From NCBI GenBank assembly GCA_003990705.1, contig AP018318.1:2359501-2423500 (forward strand): 64,000 nucleotides of DNA. Direction: 5' to 3'. How positions within the stretch are numbered: the stretch's first letter is position 1; each line of letters starts with the position of its first letter. Origin of the DNA: Nostoc sp. HK-01. GTDB taxonomy: Bacteria; Cyanobacteriota; Cyanobacteriia; Cyanobacteriales; Nostocaceae. Below, piece by piece: positions 45,334 to 53,690 of the stretch. The translations under genes were made by a program, and so were the position numbers. The notes below the pieces were generated by a model. The model made no database searches. It had not been told where the DNA came from and saw only the letters and a program-made list of their open reading frames with translations.

Positions 45334-45558
45334 ATGGAAAATTCAAATAAAAGACAATCTTTACTGGAACTGATTCAAACACATTTAAACATGACTCCTG
45401 AAAGTACTCTAGAAAAAGTTTTAGAACTGCTAGAAGATGAAGAAGATAGGAGATATGCTTGTGCTGAAATTGTAGACTCAAAAATTAACGATAATATATC
45501 TTGGGATGAATATAAGCAAGAAAGAGCGAGAATGTTAGATACCCAACTTCTGCGATAA
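45334..45558 (+). CDS. Small hypothetical protein
   Basis: A 74-residue acidic, helical protein (SLLELIQTHLNMTPESTLEKVLELLEDEEDRRYACAEIVDSKIND). I do not recognise it. It begins 31 bp after the kinase stop and may be co-transcribed, but no good ribosome site precedes it. It could be a small regulator or partner of the kinase; that is speculation. Confidence 0.55.
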   Translation: MENSNKRQSLLELIQTHLNMTPESTLEKVLELLEDEEDRRYACAEIVDSKINDNISWDEYKQERARMLDTQLLR

Positions 45559-45708
45559 GTCAGAAATATTTTTATTCACCTATGATTTAAGAATGCTATA
45601 TATTTAGTGTTAATTGTAATTTAAAATGCAATATCCTCAAGAAGTTGATCAAGACTCTTAATCTAGAATAGCCAATTAAAAAATAAAAATAACATAGAGG
45701 ATCTGTAT

Positions 45709-45882
45709 ATGTTTGGACTAGGATGGCCAGAAGTTGGTGTAATTGCTATAGTCGCCCTGCTCATTTTTGGCCCTAAAAAAATTCCTGAACTAGGAAATGC
45801 ACTAGGCAAGACGCTAAGGGGTTTTAAGGAAGAACTGAACACTCCTAATGATGAAAAGAGTTCGGAAAAAGAACAGGACTAG
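45709..45882 (+). CDS. tatA: Twin-arginine translocase subunit TatA/E
   Basis: A 57-residue protein: MFGLGWPEVGVIAIVALLIF, one membrane helix, then GPKKIPELGNALGKTLRGFKEEL, the amphipathic helix that defines the TatA family, and an acidic/basic tail ending EKEQD. With TatC it exports folded proteins across the cytoplasmic or thylakoid membrane. GAGG lies about 10 bases before the ATG. The short tail fits cyanobacterial TatA homologues. No tatC is nearby. Confidence 0.93.
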   Translation: MFGLGWPEVGVIAIVALLIFGPKKIPELGNALGKTLRGFKEELNTPNDEKSSEKEQD

Positions 45883-45924
45883 TCAATACAAATTCGTAAT
45901 TCGTAATTCATGAGTGAACGACAA

Positions 45925-45955
45925 GATCCCCGACTTCTCCAAGAAGTCGGGGAGA
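45925..45955. repeat. Dispersed hairpin repeat, copy D
   Basis: Inverted repeat GATCCCCGACTTCT / AGAAGTCGGGGA between tatA and the convergent cphA gene. Slightly degenerate at its end (GGGGAGATG in place of GGGGATC). Confidence 0.85.
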
Positions 45956-46000
45956 TGAAACAGTGCGATTTTCATAAACCAATAAATTCGGTAAAAATAT

Positions 46001-46026
46001 AAAGGCGCGAGAATTCTCACGCCTTT
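46001..46026 (-). terminator. Hairpin terminator after cphA
   Basis: AAAGGCG-GAGAATTCTC-CGCCTTT nearly perfect inverted repeat, 30 bp beyond the cphA stop. On the minus strand it is followed by ATATTTTTACC. Confidence 0.75.
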
Positions 46027-46056
46027 ATTGCAGAAAAATGAATTATTGTCTTTTGG

Positions 46057-48765
46057 TTACAACAACGTGTTGATCACCGAGGAAGGTGACACCCCATTTT
46101 GATTTTGATTTTCTGTGGTTGTAGGAGTATTTTGTAGAGGAACTTCCTCCTTAACTAAACCACGTACTTTAATTAACTTAATCGCGCGGCTCACGCTCTC
46201 TGGCAAAATTACCACTAGGCCGTTTTCAGGAGCCATATCCAAACCTTTGTTAATGGCTTGGGTTTCGTCCATGATGACTTCGCAACGGGCATCGGGTTTA
46301 ACTTGAGTAATCCCCTTCATAATCAATTGCGAAGCTGATCCCCGTGGTCTACCGCGTGTGTCATCATCTTCTTTGACGATGATGTAGTCGAAAATATCTG
46401 CGGCTAGTTTACCCAAGGTAACAAAGTCTTCGTCACGGCGATCGCCAGGGCCACCAACTACACCAATCCGCTGTCCGGTGTTCCAGTTACGCACAAATGC
46501 ACCTACGGCTTCGTAACTGGCTGGGTTGTGGGCGTAGTCTACTAAGGCGTGGAAGGTGCCTAAGTTGAATAGGTTCATCCTTCCTGGTGTTTGACTCACA
46601 GAAGCGCGGAATGTCCTTAAACCAGCGCGAATTTGTTCAATGGTGACGTTCTGCACAAAGGCTGCCAAGCTGGCGGCTAAGGCATTGGCAATCATAAATG
46701 GTGCGCGTCCACCCATTGTCAATGGTATTTGTTCTGCCCTTTCGATGCGGTGTGTCCAATCGCCTTTGACAATTGACAGATAACCGTTTTCGTAAACTGC
46801 GGCTACTCCACCCTGTTGAATGTGCTTGCGGACTAATTCTGAGTCTGGGTTCATGGTGAAGTAGGCAATGTTTGCCTTGGTTTTTTCTGCCATTGCGGCC
46901 ACGCGGCGATCGTCAGCATTGAGTACGGCATAGCCATCAGGATATATGGCTTCGGCAACTACACTCTTGAGGTTGGCTAATTGATCGATGGTATCAATAT
47001 CACCTATACCTAAATGGTCGGCCGCTACATTCAGCACTATACCGACATTTGCTGCTTCAAACCCTAAGCCGGAACGTAAGATGCCACCACGAGCGCTTTC
47101 TAATACAGCTACTTCTACAGTTGGGTCTTGCAGGATGAGATGAGCGCTTTGCGGGCCTGTGTTGTCTCCTGCTTCTACTAAGTAATCACCGATATAAGTT
47201 CCATCTGTAGTTGTATAGCCGACTACTTTACCCGTTTGTTTATAAATATGTGCCAGCAATCGGGTTGTGGTAGTTTTACCATTTGTACCTGTGATGCTGA
47301 GAAGGGGAATCCGGCTAGACTGTTCATTGGGGAACAGCATATCCATCACTGCACCAGCAACGTTGCGAGGAATCCCAGAACTGGGGGCAACGTGCATCCG
47401 AAAACCAGGCGCAGCGTTGACTTCCACGATTACCCCATCGACTTCGCGCAAGGGACGGCTAATATCTGTGGTGACGATATCTAAGCCAGCAATATCTAAC
47501 CCAATAGTCCTAACTACCCTTTGAGCAATCCAAAGGTTTTCTGGATGGATTTCGTCAGTTCGGTCTACAGCGATGCCACCTGTACTTAGATTAGCGGTAG
47601 CTCGAAGGTAACAAATAGTTCCCTTCTGTAGCACACTATTGAGGGTGTGACCTTGCCTTTCTAGTAATTGGTAACTAGTGCGGTCTAGTTCAATTTTGGT
47701 GAGAACCTTATCGTGTCCTTCGCCACGATTGGGGTCTTTGTTGGTTTCTTCAATTAATTCGGCGATCGTGGATCTACCATCACCAACGACATGAGCAGGC
47801 ACACGTTCGGCTACGGCCACTACTTTGCCATCTACCACGAGTACTCGATGATCGCGCCCAACATAATACCGCTCAACAATTATTGATCGGGAAACTTGTC
47901 TAGCAGCTTCATAGGCTGCTTCTGCTTCTTCCCAATTTCTAATATCAATGGTGATGCCACGTCCATGATTACCGTCCAGTGGCTTAATCACGATGGGATA
48001 GCCACCAACGTATTCAATCGCTTCTTCCAAATCATCCAAAAAGTTAATGACAGTACCTCTAGGTACTGGGACACCAGCTGCGGCTAAGATGCGCTTTGTC
48101 GCTTCTTTATCACAAGCTAGTTCCACTCCCAGAATGCCGGTTTTATCCGTCATGGTTGCCTGCATCCGTTTTTGGTTCACGCCGTAGCCCAGCTGAATCA
48201 AAAAACGCGCTCCCAGCTGCATCCAGGGAATGCCTCTTTTTTCTGCTTCTTTGATAATTGCTTCTGTAGAAGGGCCTAAAGAAGCGTCACGCCAAAAGTC
48301 TTTCAGGTCTTGGATATCTTGTTCTAGTTCTGCCTTGGGATAGCGGCCGCGATCGACAATGCTTTGACACAGCCTAACAGCTGCTCTGCCAGCATAGCGT
48401 CCTGCTTCCTCGTTCAGGTACTCAATGACTACCTGATAAACGCCGGGGGTGGAAGTTTCACGGGTGCGACCGAAGCCTACGTGCATTCCAGCTAGTTCCT
48501 GGAGTTCTAAGGCTACGTGTTCTACAATATGACCCATCATGGTACCTTCTCGTACCCGCATTAGAAAACCACCATGACAGCCAGGCGAACAATAGTGACC
48601 CTCCAGACTTGGCAAAGCCTCAACTAATCCTTCATAAAATCCAGGGATTTCATTTGAGGGTGTCTCGGCAAGGTTCTCTAAATCGAGGCGCATGACGATC
48701 AGTTTGTGGCGTCGAATGCTCCAGTAGTTTGGGCCGCGTAAGGTCTGGATCTTGAGGATTCTCAT
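46057..48765 (-). CDS. cphA: Cyanophycin synthetase
   Basis: A 902-residue CphA that builds the nitrogen reserve multi-L-arginyl-poly-L-aspartate. After the N-terminal domain, an ATP-grasp module (about 220-450: GYPIVIKPLDGNHGRGI and later EVNAAPGFRMHV) adds Asp, and a Mur-ligase-like domain with GTNGKTTTTRLL (about 480-495) adds Arg. The start is set at MRILKIQT, matching known CphA1 N-termini and length; an in-frame TTG upstream is unsupported. It follows cphB on the same strand with a hairpin-rich 170-bp gap. Confidence 0.97.
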   Translation of the reverse strand: MRILKIQTLRGPNYWSIRRHKLIVMRLDLENLAETPSNEIPGFYEGLVEALPSLEGHYCSPGCHGGFLMRVREGTMMGHIVEHVALELQELAGMHVGFGRTRETSTPGVYQVVIEYLNEEAGRYAGRAAVRLCQSIVDRGRYPKAELEQDIQDLKDFWRDASLGPSTEAIIKEAEKRGIPWMQLGARFLIQLGYGVNQKRMQATMTDKTGILGVELACDKEATKRILAAAGVPVPRGTVINFLDDLEEAIEYVGGYPIVIKPLDGNHGRGITIDIRNWEEAEAAYEAARQVSRSIIVERYYVGRDHRVLVVDGKVVAVAERVPAHVVGDGRSTIAELIEETNKDPNRGEGHDKVLTKIELDRTSYQLLERQGHTLNSVLQKGTICYLRATANLSTGGIAVDRTDEIHPENLWIAQRVVRTIGLDIAGLDIVTTDISRPLREVDGVIVEVNAAPGFRMHVAPSSGIPRNVAGAVMDMLFPNEQSSRIPLLSITGTNGKTTTTRLLAHIYKQTGKVVGYTTTDGTYIGDYLVEAGDNTGPQSAHLILQDPTVEVAVLESARGGILRSGLGFEAANVGIVLNVAADHLGIGDIDTIDQLANLKSVVAEAIYPDGYAVLNADDRRVAAMAEKTKANIAYFTMNPDSELVRKHIQQGGVAAVYENGYLSIVKGDWTHRIERAEQIPLTMGGRAPFMIANALAASLAAFVQNVTIEQIRAGLRTFRASVSQTPGRMNLFNLGTFHALVDYAHNPASYEAVGAFVRNWNTGQRIGVVGGPGDRRDEDFVTLGKLAADIFDYIIVKEDDDTRGRPRGSASQLIMKGITQVKPDARCEVIMDETQAINKGLDMAPENGLVVILPESVSRAIKLIKVRGLVKEEVPLQNTPTTTENQNQNGVSPSSVINTLL

Positions 48766-48825
48766 GGGAATAGGTAGATGGAGATTCGGAACCAAAATTC
48801 TAGTTTCTTACTGGATTTGATCGCT

Positions 48826-48863
48826 AAACTGTTCATGGTAAACAGTTTTTTCTGTTTACATGG
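48826..48863. promoter_or_regulatory. Two alternative hairpins between cphB and cphA
   Basis: AAACTGTT (48826-48833) pairs with AACAGTTT (48841-48848). Alternatively CATGGTAAACAG (48834-48845) pairs with CTGTTTACATG (48852-48862). The shared AAACAG means the two cannot form together. Neither is followed by a strong T-run, so the role is open. Confidence 0.6.
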
Positions 48864-48935
48864 TATTCCGTTAATTTTTTCTATCGCTAGAAATATACGC
48901 GATCAACTCAGTGTAACCTCGGATACTCTATCCCG

Positions 48936-49799
48936 TCAGCTGGAGATCCTGTGTACCGCAGGCAATACAGTCCGCTGGTACAGGTGAAAACGATCGCCAT
49001 AGCTGAGGATATGCAGACGTAAGTTATGCAATGTCAATGGTTCATTAGCACCAACATGGGGTTCATTGGTGTGGGTCAGTTCAGTGGGATCGACAATGGT
49101 GACACTGCCTTTGCCCATGACTTGTAGCCAACCATCGCGTTCAAATACAGCACAGGTATCTTCATCGATACCGATTCCCAGTCTGTCTGGATGAGAGGCG
49201 ATCGCACTCAGCAGACGACCCATCCGATTACGGTTGTGGAAGTGTTGATCGACAATGACTTCAGGAATAAATCCTAAACCTGTCGCCATGTCGACTAAAG
49301 AGCGATTTGGTGTTTCGCCACTACCGCCACCAGCAATCATGTGATGCCCCATTACTGCCGCACCAGCACTAGTACCTGCTAAGGTTAACTGTCCGCCCCT
49401 TACCCGCTGACGAATAATTTCCATCGCTGGTGTGTCTGCCAATACGCCACAAAGGCGTAGTTGGTCTCCTCCTGTCAGAAATACCCCGCTACACGCCTCT
49501 AGAGATGCCTTGATCTGGGAGGATTCGCATTGTTCCCGCTCACGAATATCTAAAATTTCAACTTTTTCAGCACCCATCTCCTCAAAAATGCGAATATACC
49601 GACCACCGATGATAGCGGGTTCGCGGGAGGCTGATGGAACAATTGTAATATAAGCCTTACTAGCACCAGCACGACCGAAAAAAGTTCTTAGGATTTCGCG
49701 CCCATGAACTTTATCTTCAGCGCCTCCGATGACCATAACAGCGGTTTTAGTTGCTTGGGGTGTCCTCATTTCCAGCGATTTAGCTTTTAATTGCTGCAT
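48936..49799 (-). CDS. cphB: Cyanophycinase (peptidase S51)
   Basis: A 287-residue serine exopeptidase that releases beta-Asp-Arg dipeptides from cyanophycin. The catalytic nucleophile is Ser in LTLAGTSAGAAVMGHHMIAGGG; GVFLTGGDQLRLCG, VDQHFHNRNRMGRLLSAI and GIGIDEDTCAVF are further conserved parts. I start at ATG 49799 because AGGAG lies 9 bases upstream (AGGAGAGACAAAATG); an upstream start at 49832 is unsupported. cphB precedes cphA, as in other heterocystous strains. Confidence 0.96.
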   Translation of the reverse strand: MQQLKAKSLEMRTPQATKTAVMVIGGAEDKVHGREILRTFFGRAGASKAYITIVPSASREPAIIGGRYIRIFEEMGAEKVEILDIREREQCESSQIKASLEACSGVFLTGGDQLRLCGVLADTPAMEIIRQRVRGGQLTLAGTSAGAAVMGHHMIAGGGSGETPNRSLVDMATGLGFIPEVIVDQHFHNRNRMGRLLSAIASHPDRLGIGIDEDTCAVFERDGWLQVMGKGSVTIVDPTELTHTNEPHVGANEPLTLHNLRLHILSYGDRFHLYQRTVLPAVHRISS

Positions 49800-49844
49800 T
49801 TTGTCTCTCCTGTCAACAACTTCAGGAGCCATTGCGTTGGTGTT

Positions 49845-49940
49845 AGCGTAGCGTTAGCGACGCAGGAGCGTCGGCAGCGCGGTCTTGGGGGTTTTCCCCA
49901 TGAGCGACTGCCGAAAGGGTTTCCCGGCACATAGCAAATG
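49845..49940. repeat. Nostoc repeat (GTAGCGTTAGCGACGCAGGAGCGTCG type)
   Basis: GCGTTGGTGTTAGCGTAGCGTTAGCGACGCAGGAGCGTCGGCAGCGCGGTCTTGGGGGTTTTCCCC contains nested inverted pairs (GCGTTAGCG/CGCAGGAGCG; GGGGGTTTTCCCC; GCCGAAAGGGTTTCCCGGC). Such GC-rich blocks are common intergenic elements in Nostoc and explain the false reading frame here. Confidence 0.65.
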
Positions 49941-50482
49941 GCGTGTGAATTTAACAAGGTTCAGTATCCTAATGCTTTGGGCATTTTGCTTTCTTAAGAG
50001 GACACTTTTTGGAAGTTGCAAGGGGCAATTTCTGCCAACTTGGCTTCTCGCTTGAGGCACATGAAGTTTTGATTTTTCATGTGTCTATTGCCTTTCCTCA
50101 AAGCCAGCGCCTTGTTGTTCACCTGTTCACGGTTCCAGACTGGCAGAAGATTGTTTGGGAGCTAGGGTTCCTGGGAGAATTTGGGAACTAAGTTTCCTTT
50201 CTGGGATTGGGTGTGAGCAGGTCTTAACACGCTGTTTTTAGGTCTGGCTCAATACATCCTGGAAGTTGTTAACTTTCGTCAGATTATTAATTTAAATGTA
50301 GTTGTCACAATATTTAAACATAAATTAAGTAATTAGAAAAACTTTGGTTGCCACTAAAAATCAATAGTTCTAGTACTTTTAGATACTATTGATTAAGCTT
50401 ATCTGTAGTTGTAACCTACATTTGCTTCTTGTGTTTACTAGACATTCAATTTTAAGATTAGTGTTCTCGAATACGAATTACT
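49941..50482. other. Divergent spacer between cphB and trmD
   Basis: About 540 bp with no gene that I recognise. It is expected to hold promoters for cphB-cphA and trmD. I looked for NtcA-type GTA-N8-TAC sites; the nearest match (GTAGTTGTAACCTAC near 50406) has a 9-base spacer, so I do not call it. Confidence 0.45.
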
Positions 50483-51235
50483 GTGCGCTTTGATATAGTT
50501 ACGCTTTTTCCTGATTGTTTTACCTCAGTTCTCAGTTCTGGGCTGTTGGGTAAAGCTTTAGCCAAACAAATTGCCCAAGTGAATTTAGTCAATCCCAGAG
50601 ACTTTACCAATGACAAACACCGCAAGGTAGATGATGAACCCTACGGGGGTGGCGTGGGAATGCTGATGAAGCCAGAACCAATTTTTGGTGCGGTGGAGTC
50701 GCTACCCTGTTTACCTCGCAGAGAGATAATTTTGATGAGTCCCCAAGGTCAAACCATCGACCAACCTCTGTTGCGGGAATTGGCAGGTAATTATGACCAA
50801 CTAGTAGTTATCTGTGGACATTATGAAGGGGTAGATGAGCGAGTGCAACATTTGGTGACGCGGGAAGTCTCTTTGGGAGATTTTATTCTCACGGGTGGCG
50901 AAATTCCAGCAATGGCTTTAATTAATGGTGTGGTGCGCTTGTTACCGGGAACTGTGGGTAAGGTAGAGTCTCTGAAAGCTGAAAGTTTTGAAGAGGGTTT
51001 ACTAGATTATCCTCAATATACTCGTCCAGCAAATTTTCGCGGTTGGAAAGTACCAGATGTTTTACTTTCTGGGAATCACGCCGCGATCGCCCATTGGCGT
51101 TATGAACAACAAATTAAACGCACGGGCGATCGCCGTCCCGATTTACTCAAAAAATGGCAAGAGGAGAAGAGGCTGGGGGGCTGGGGAGCAGGGGAGCCGG
51201 GAGAGCAGGGGAAGGAAAAAACAAATGACCATTAA
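50483..51235 (+). CDS. trmD: tRNA (guanine-N1-)-methyltransferase TrmD
   Basis: A 250-residue SPOUT methyltransferase that makes m1G37 in tRNAs to prevent frameshifting. MRFDIVTLFPDCF begins the family pattern; DDEPYGGGVGMLMKPEPIF, ICGHYEGVDERV and GDFILTGGEIPAMALINGVVRLLPGTVGK form the trefoil-knot site, followed by YTRPANFRGWKVPDVLLSGNHAAI. The start is GTG. The last ~25 residues (GGWGAGEPGEQGKEK...) are translated repeat and not conserved sequence. ispF follows immediately. Confidence 0.95.
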   Translation: MRFDIVTLFPDCFTSVLSSGLLGKALAKQIAQVNLVNPRDFTNDKHRKVDDEPYGGGVGMLMKPEPIFGAVESLPCLPRREIILMSPQGQTIDQPLLRELAGNYDQLVVICGHYEGVDERVQHLVTREVSLGDFILTGGEIPAMALINGVVRLLPGTVGKVESLKAESFEEGLLDYPQYTRPANFRGWKVPDVLLSGNHAAIAHWRYEQQIKRTGDRRPDLLKKWQEEKRLGGWGAGEPGEQGKEKTNDH

Positions 51236-51264
51236 CAAATGACTATTGACCAAGGACAAATGAC
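51170..51264. repeat. GGGGAGCAGGGGA run and AAATGACCA heptamers at the trmD/ispF junction
   Basis: GGGGGGCTGGGGAGCAGGGGAGCCGGGAGAGCAGGGG is followed by AAATGACCATTAACAAATGACTATTGACCAAGGACAAATGAC. The repeat encodes the trmD C-terminus, and supplies two possible ispF ATGs. Confidence 0.8.
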
Positions 51265-51745
51265 TAATATCAGAATTGGTAACGGCTACGATATTCACAG
51301 ATTAGTAAGCGATCGCGCTTTAATTTTAGGTGGAATTCAAATTCCCCACGAATTGGGTTTACTCGGACACAGTGATGCTGATGTCTTAACCCACGCCATT
51401 ATGGATGCTATGTTGGGGGCTTTATCCTTGGGTGACATTGGCCATTATTTTCCCCCCAGTGATCCCCAATGGGCTGGCGCAGATAGTTTGATACTTTTAA
51501 CTCAAGTACATCAGCTAATTAAGGAACAAGGTTGGCAGATAGGCAACATTGACTCCGTAGTAGTTGCTGAACGCCCAAAATTAAAACCGCATATCGAAAA
51601 AATGCGTAGTAAGCTGGCCACAGTTTTAGAATTACAACCCAATCAAATTGGCATCAAAGCTACCACCAATGAAAAACTCGGCCCAGTCGGCAGAGAAGAA
51701 GGCATTTGTGCTTATGCTGTAGTCTTACTCGTAACTGCTGATTAA
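51260..51745 (+). CDS. ispF: 2-C-methyl-D-erythritol 2,4-cyclodiphosphate synthase
   Basis: A 161-residue IspF of the MEP isoprenoid pathway (carotenoids, chlorophyll phytyl tail, quinones). [12 protein letters not shown] holds the metal-binding Asp and His; [33 protein letters not shown] is the trimer active-site region; [17 protein letters not shown] is the C-terminal signature. I take the ATG of MTNIRIGN; an in-frame ATG 21 bases upstream (51239) is inside the repeat. It begins 24 bp after trmD ends. Confidence 0.95.
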   Translation: MTNIRIGNGYDIHRLVSDRALILGGIQIPHELGLLGHSDADVLTHAIMDAMLGALSLGDIGHYFPPSDPQWAGADSLILLTQVHQLIKEQGWQIGNIDSVVVAERPKLKPHIEKMRSKLATVLELQPNQIGIKATTNEKLGPVGREEGICAYAVVLLVTAD

Positions 51746-51826
51746 TCCAGCATTTGAATATGGCGACTATAGAAGTAAACCAGATATTATTCAGTGCAAC
51801 AGTAAATCTTTTTGCATTTCAAAACT

Positions 51827-53611
51827 ATGCAACTTTTTAAATATAACTTGCCTAAAATTAAACATTCTTGGATACTCATAATTTTATCTGCATTGACAGC
51901 AATGACTGTTGCTGCTTGTAACCCTAGTAACTTTAAAAGTTCTGCGGCACAAATACCTCAAGTAGTAAGTAGTATTCTGAGTGATCCCAAAACATTTAAT
52001 TTTCCTTTGAGTCAAGAATCACCCAACATTTTTGGCTTGACTTATGAAGGCTTAGTTGACCAAAACCCGCTGACTGGCAAAGTTGAACCAAGATTAGCGG
52101 AATCTTGGCAAATTTCTGAAGATAAATTGAAGTTTACTTTTACTTTGCGTGATGGGTTGAAATGGTCTGATGGTCAGCCACTTACAGCAGATGATGTTGT
52201 ATTTACTTACAATGATGTTTATTTCAATGAAGCCATTCCCACAGATGTCAGAGATGCTTTTAGAATTGGCGTTAGTCGAAAACTACCTACTGTTCGCAAA
52301 ATAGATGAACGACGAATAGAATTTACTTTGCCAGAACCCTTTAGACCTTTTCTGTTAAATACAGGTACTCCCATATTACCTGCCCACGCTTTGCAAAAAT
52401 ATGTGCAACAAAAAGACAGTGAAGGAAAGCCGATATTTTTGGCAAAGTGGGGTGTTGATAGTCCTGCTGAAGAAATTATCGTTAATGGCCCTTACAAACT
52501 TGAGCGTTATGACACTAGTCAGCGTGTGGTTTTTCGTCGTAATCCTTATTATTGGCGTAAAGATAATCAAGGTAACTCCCAGCCTTATATTGAACGCTTA
52601 GTTTGGCAAATTGTCGAAAATACTGATACGTCTTTGCTGCAATTTCGGTCTGGTGGTTTAGATACGATAGGTATTTCACCTGATTACTTTTCTCTACTCA
52701 AGGTACAAGAAAAACAGGGAAATTTCAAAATTTATGGTAATGAACCTTCAACTGGTACTAGCTTTATTCTGTTTAATTTAAATAAGGGTAAAAGGAACGG
52801 CAAACCACTAGTAGATCCAATCAAATCACGTTGGTTTAATACAGTAGAATTTCGTCAGGCGGTGGCTTATGCTATTGACCGCCAAACAATGATTAATAAT
52901 ACTTTTCGCGGTTTGGGTAAACCACAAAACTCACCTGTTACAGTGCAGAGTCCCTATTATCTTTCACCGGAAGAAGGGCTAAAAACTTATAATTTTGAGC
53001 CAGAAAAAGCCAAGCAATTACTCATCAAAGCGGGATTTAAATATAATCAACAAGGGCAATTACTAGATGCTGAAGGTAATCGTGTACGCTTTACTTTACT
53101 GACTAATTCTGGTAACAAAATACGGGAAGCAATGGGAGCGCAGATTAAACAAGATTTGGCTAAAATTGGGATGCAGGTTGATTTTACTCCCATTGCCTGG
53201 AATACCTATACAGATAAATTATCTAATACTTTAGACTGGGAAGCTTCTTTACTTGGTTTGACAGGTGGTTTAGAACCAAATGATGGAGCAAATGTTTGGT
53301 CTCCTGAAGGCGGATTACACATGTTTAATCAAAAACCTCAACCTGGTCAAAAACCAATTGAGGGTTGGGAAGTGTCTCCTTGGGAAACAGAAATCGCTAA
53401 ACTTTACATCCAAGCTACTCAAGAATTTGATGAGGCCAAAGTTAAACAAATTTATGGCAAAACTCAACAAATTACCCAAGAAAATCTGCCTTTTATTTAT
53501 TTGGTGAATCCCTTAGCGATGACAGCAGTACGTAATCGCTTTGAAGGCATTAACTATTCTGCTTTGAATGGTGCATTCTGGAACATTTACGAAATTAAAA
53601 TTACAAAATAG
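51827..53611 (+). CDS. Oligopeptide-type ABC transporter substrate-binding lipoprotein
   Basis: A 594-residue SBP_bac_5 family protein. A lipoprotein signal ends in the lipobox TVAAC (about residues 25-29, Cys lipidated). SQESPNIFGLTYEGLV, LAESWQISEDKLKFTFTLRDGLKWSDGQPLTADDVVFTYNDV and YAIDRQTMINNTFRGLGKPQNSPV are the family's typical segments. It binds peptides or similar ligands at the outer face of the inner membrane; ligand is unknown, and no permease genes are adjacent, so it probably serves a transporter encoded elsewhere. ATG at 51827 replaces an upstream TTG. Confidence 0.9.
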   Translation: MQLFKYNLPKIKHSWILIILSALTAMTVAACNPSNFKSSAAQIPQVVSSILSDPKTFNFPLSQESPNIFGLTYEGLVDQNPLTGKVEPRLAESWQISEDKLKFTFTLRDGLKWSDGQPLTADDVVFTYNDVYFNEAIPTDVRDAFRIGVSRKLPTVRKIDERRIEFTLPEPFRPFLLNTGTPILPAHALQKYVQQKDSEGKPIFLAKWGVDSPAEEIIVNGPYKLERYDTSQRVVFRRNPYYWRKDNQGNSQPYIERLVWQIVENTDTSLLQFRSGGLDTIGISPDYFSLLKVQEKQGNFKIYGNEPSTGTSFILFNLNKGKRNGKPLVDPIKSRWFNTVEFRQAVAYAIDRQTMINNTFRGLGKPQNSPVTVQSPYYLSPEEGLKTYNFEPEKAKQLLIKAGFKYNQQGQLLDAEGNRVRFTLLTNSGNKIREAMGAQIKQDLAKIGMQVDFTPIAWNTYTDKLSNTLDWEASLLGLTGGLEPNDGANVWSPEGGLHMFNQKPQPGQKPIEGWEVSPWETEIAKLYIQATQEFDEAKVKQIYGKTQQITQENLPFIYLVNPLAMTAVRNRFEGINYSALNGAFWNIYEIKITK

Positions 53612-53627
53612 TCAAAGCTGAAAATGA

Positions 53628-53690
53628 TCGTCTTGACTATGTACTATGGACTATGGACAAATGACAAATGACCAATGACAAATGATCAGA
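53628..53690. repeat. STRR-like repeats before larB
   Basis: TTGACTATGTACTATGGACTATGGACAAATGACAAATGACCAATGACAAATGA, a 7-bp GGACTAT/AATGACA family. The larB start codon lies within it. Confidence 0.8.

Noticed and set aside
49854-50191. Short frames on both strands in the cphB-trmD spacer
   Set aside because: They overlay a GC-rich Nostoc repeat or unconserved spacer, and have no ribosome site.
50400-50425. NtcA-like site near the cphB/trmD spacer
   Set aside because: The GTA and TAC halves are 9, not 8, bases apart and no matching -10 box was found.
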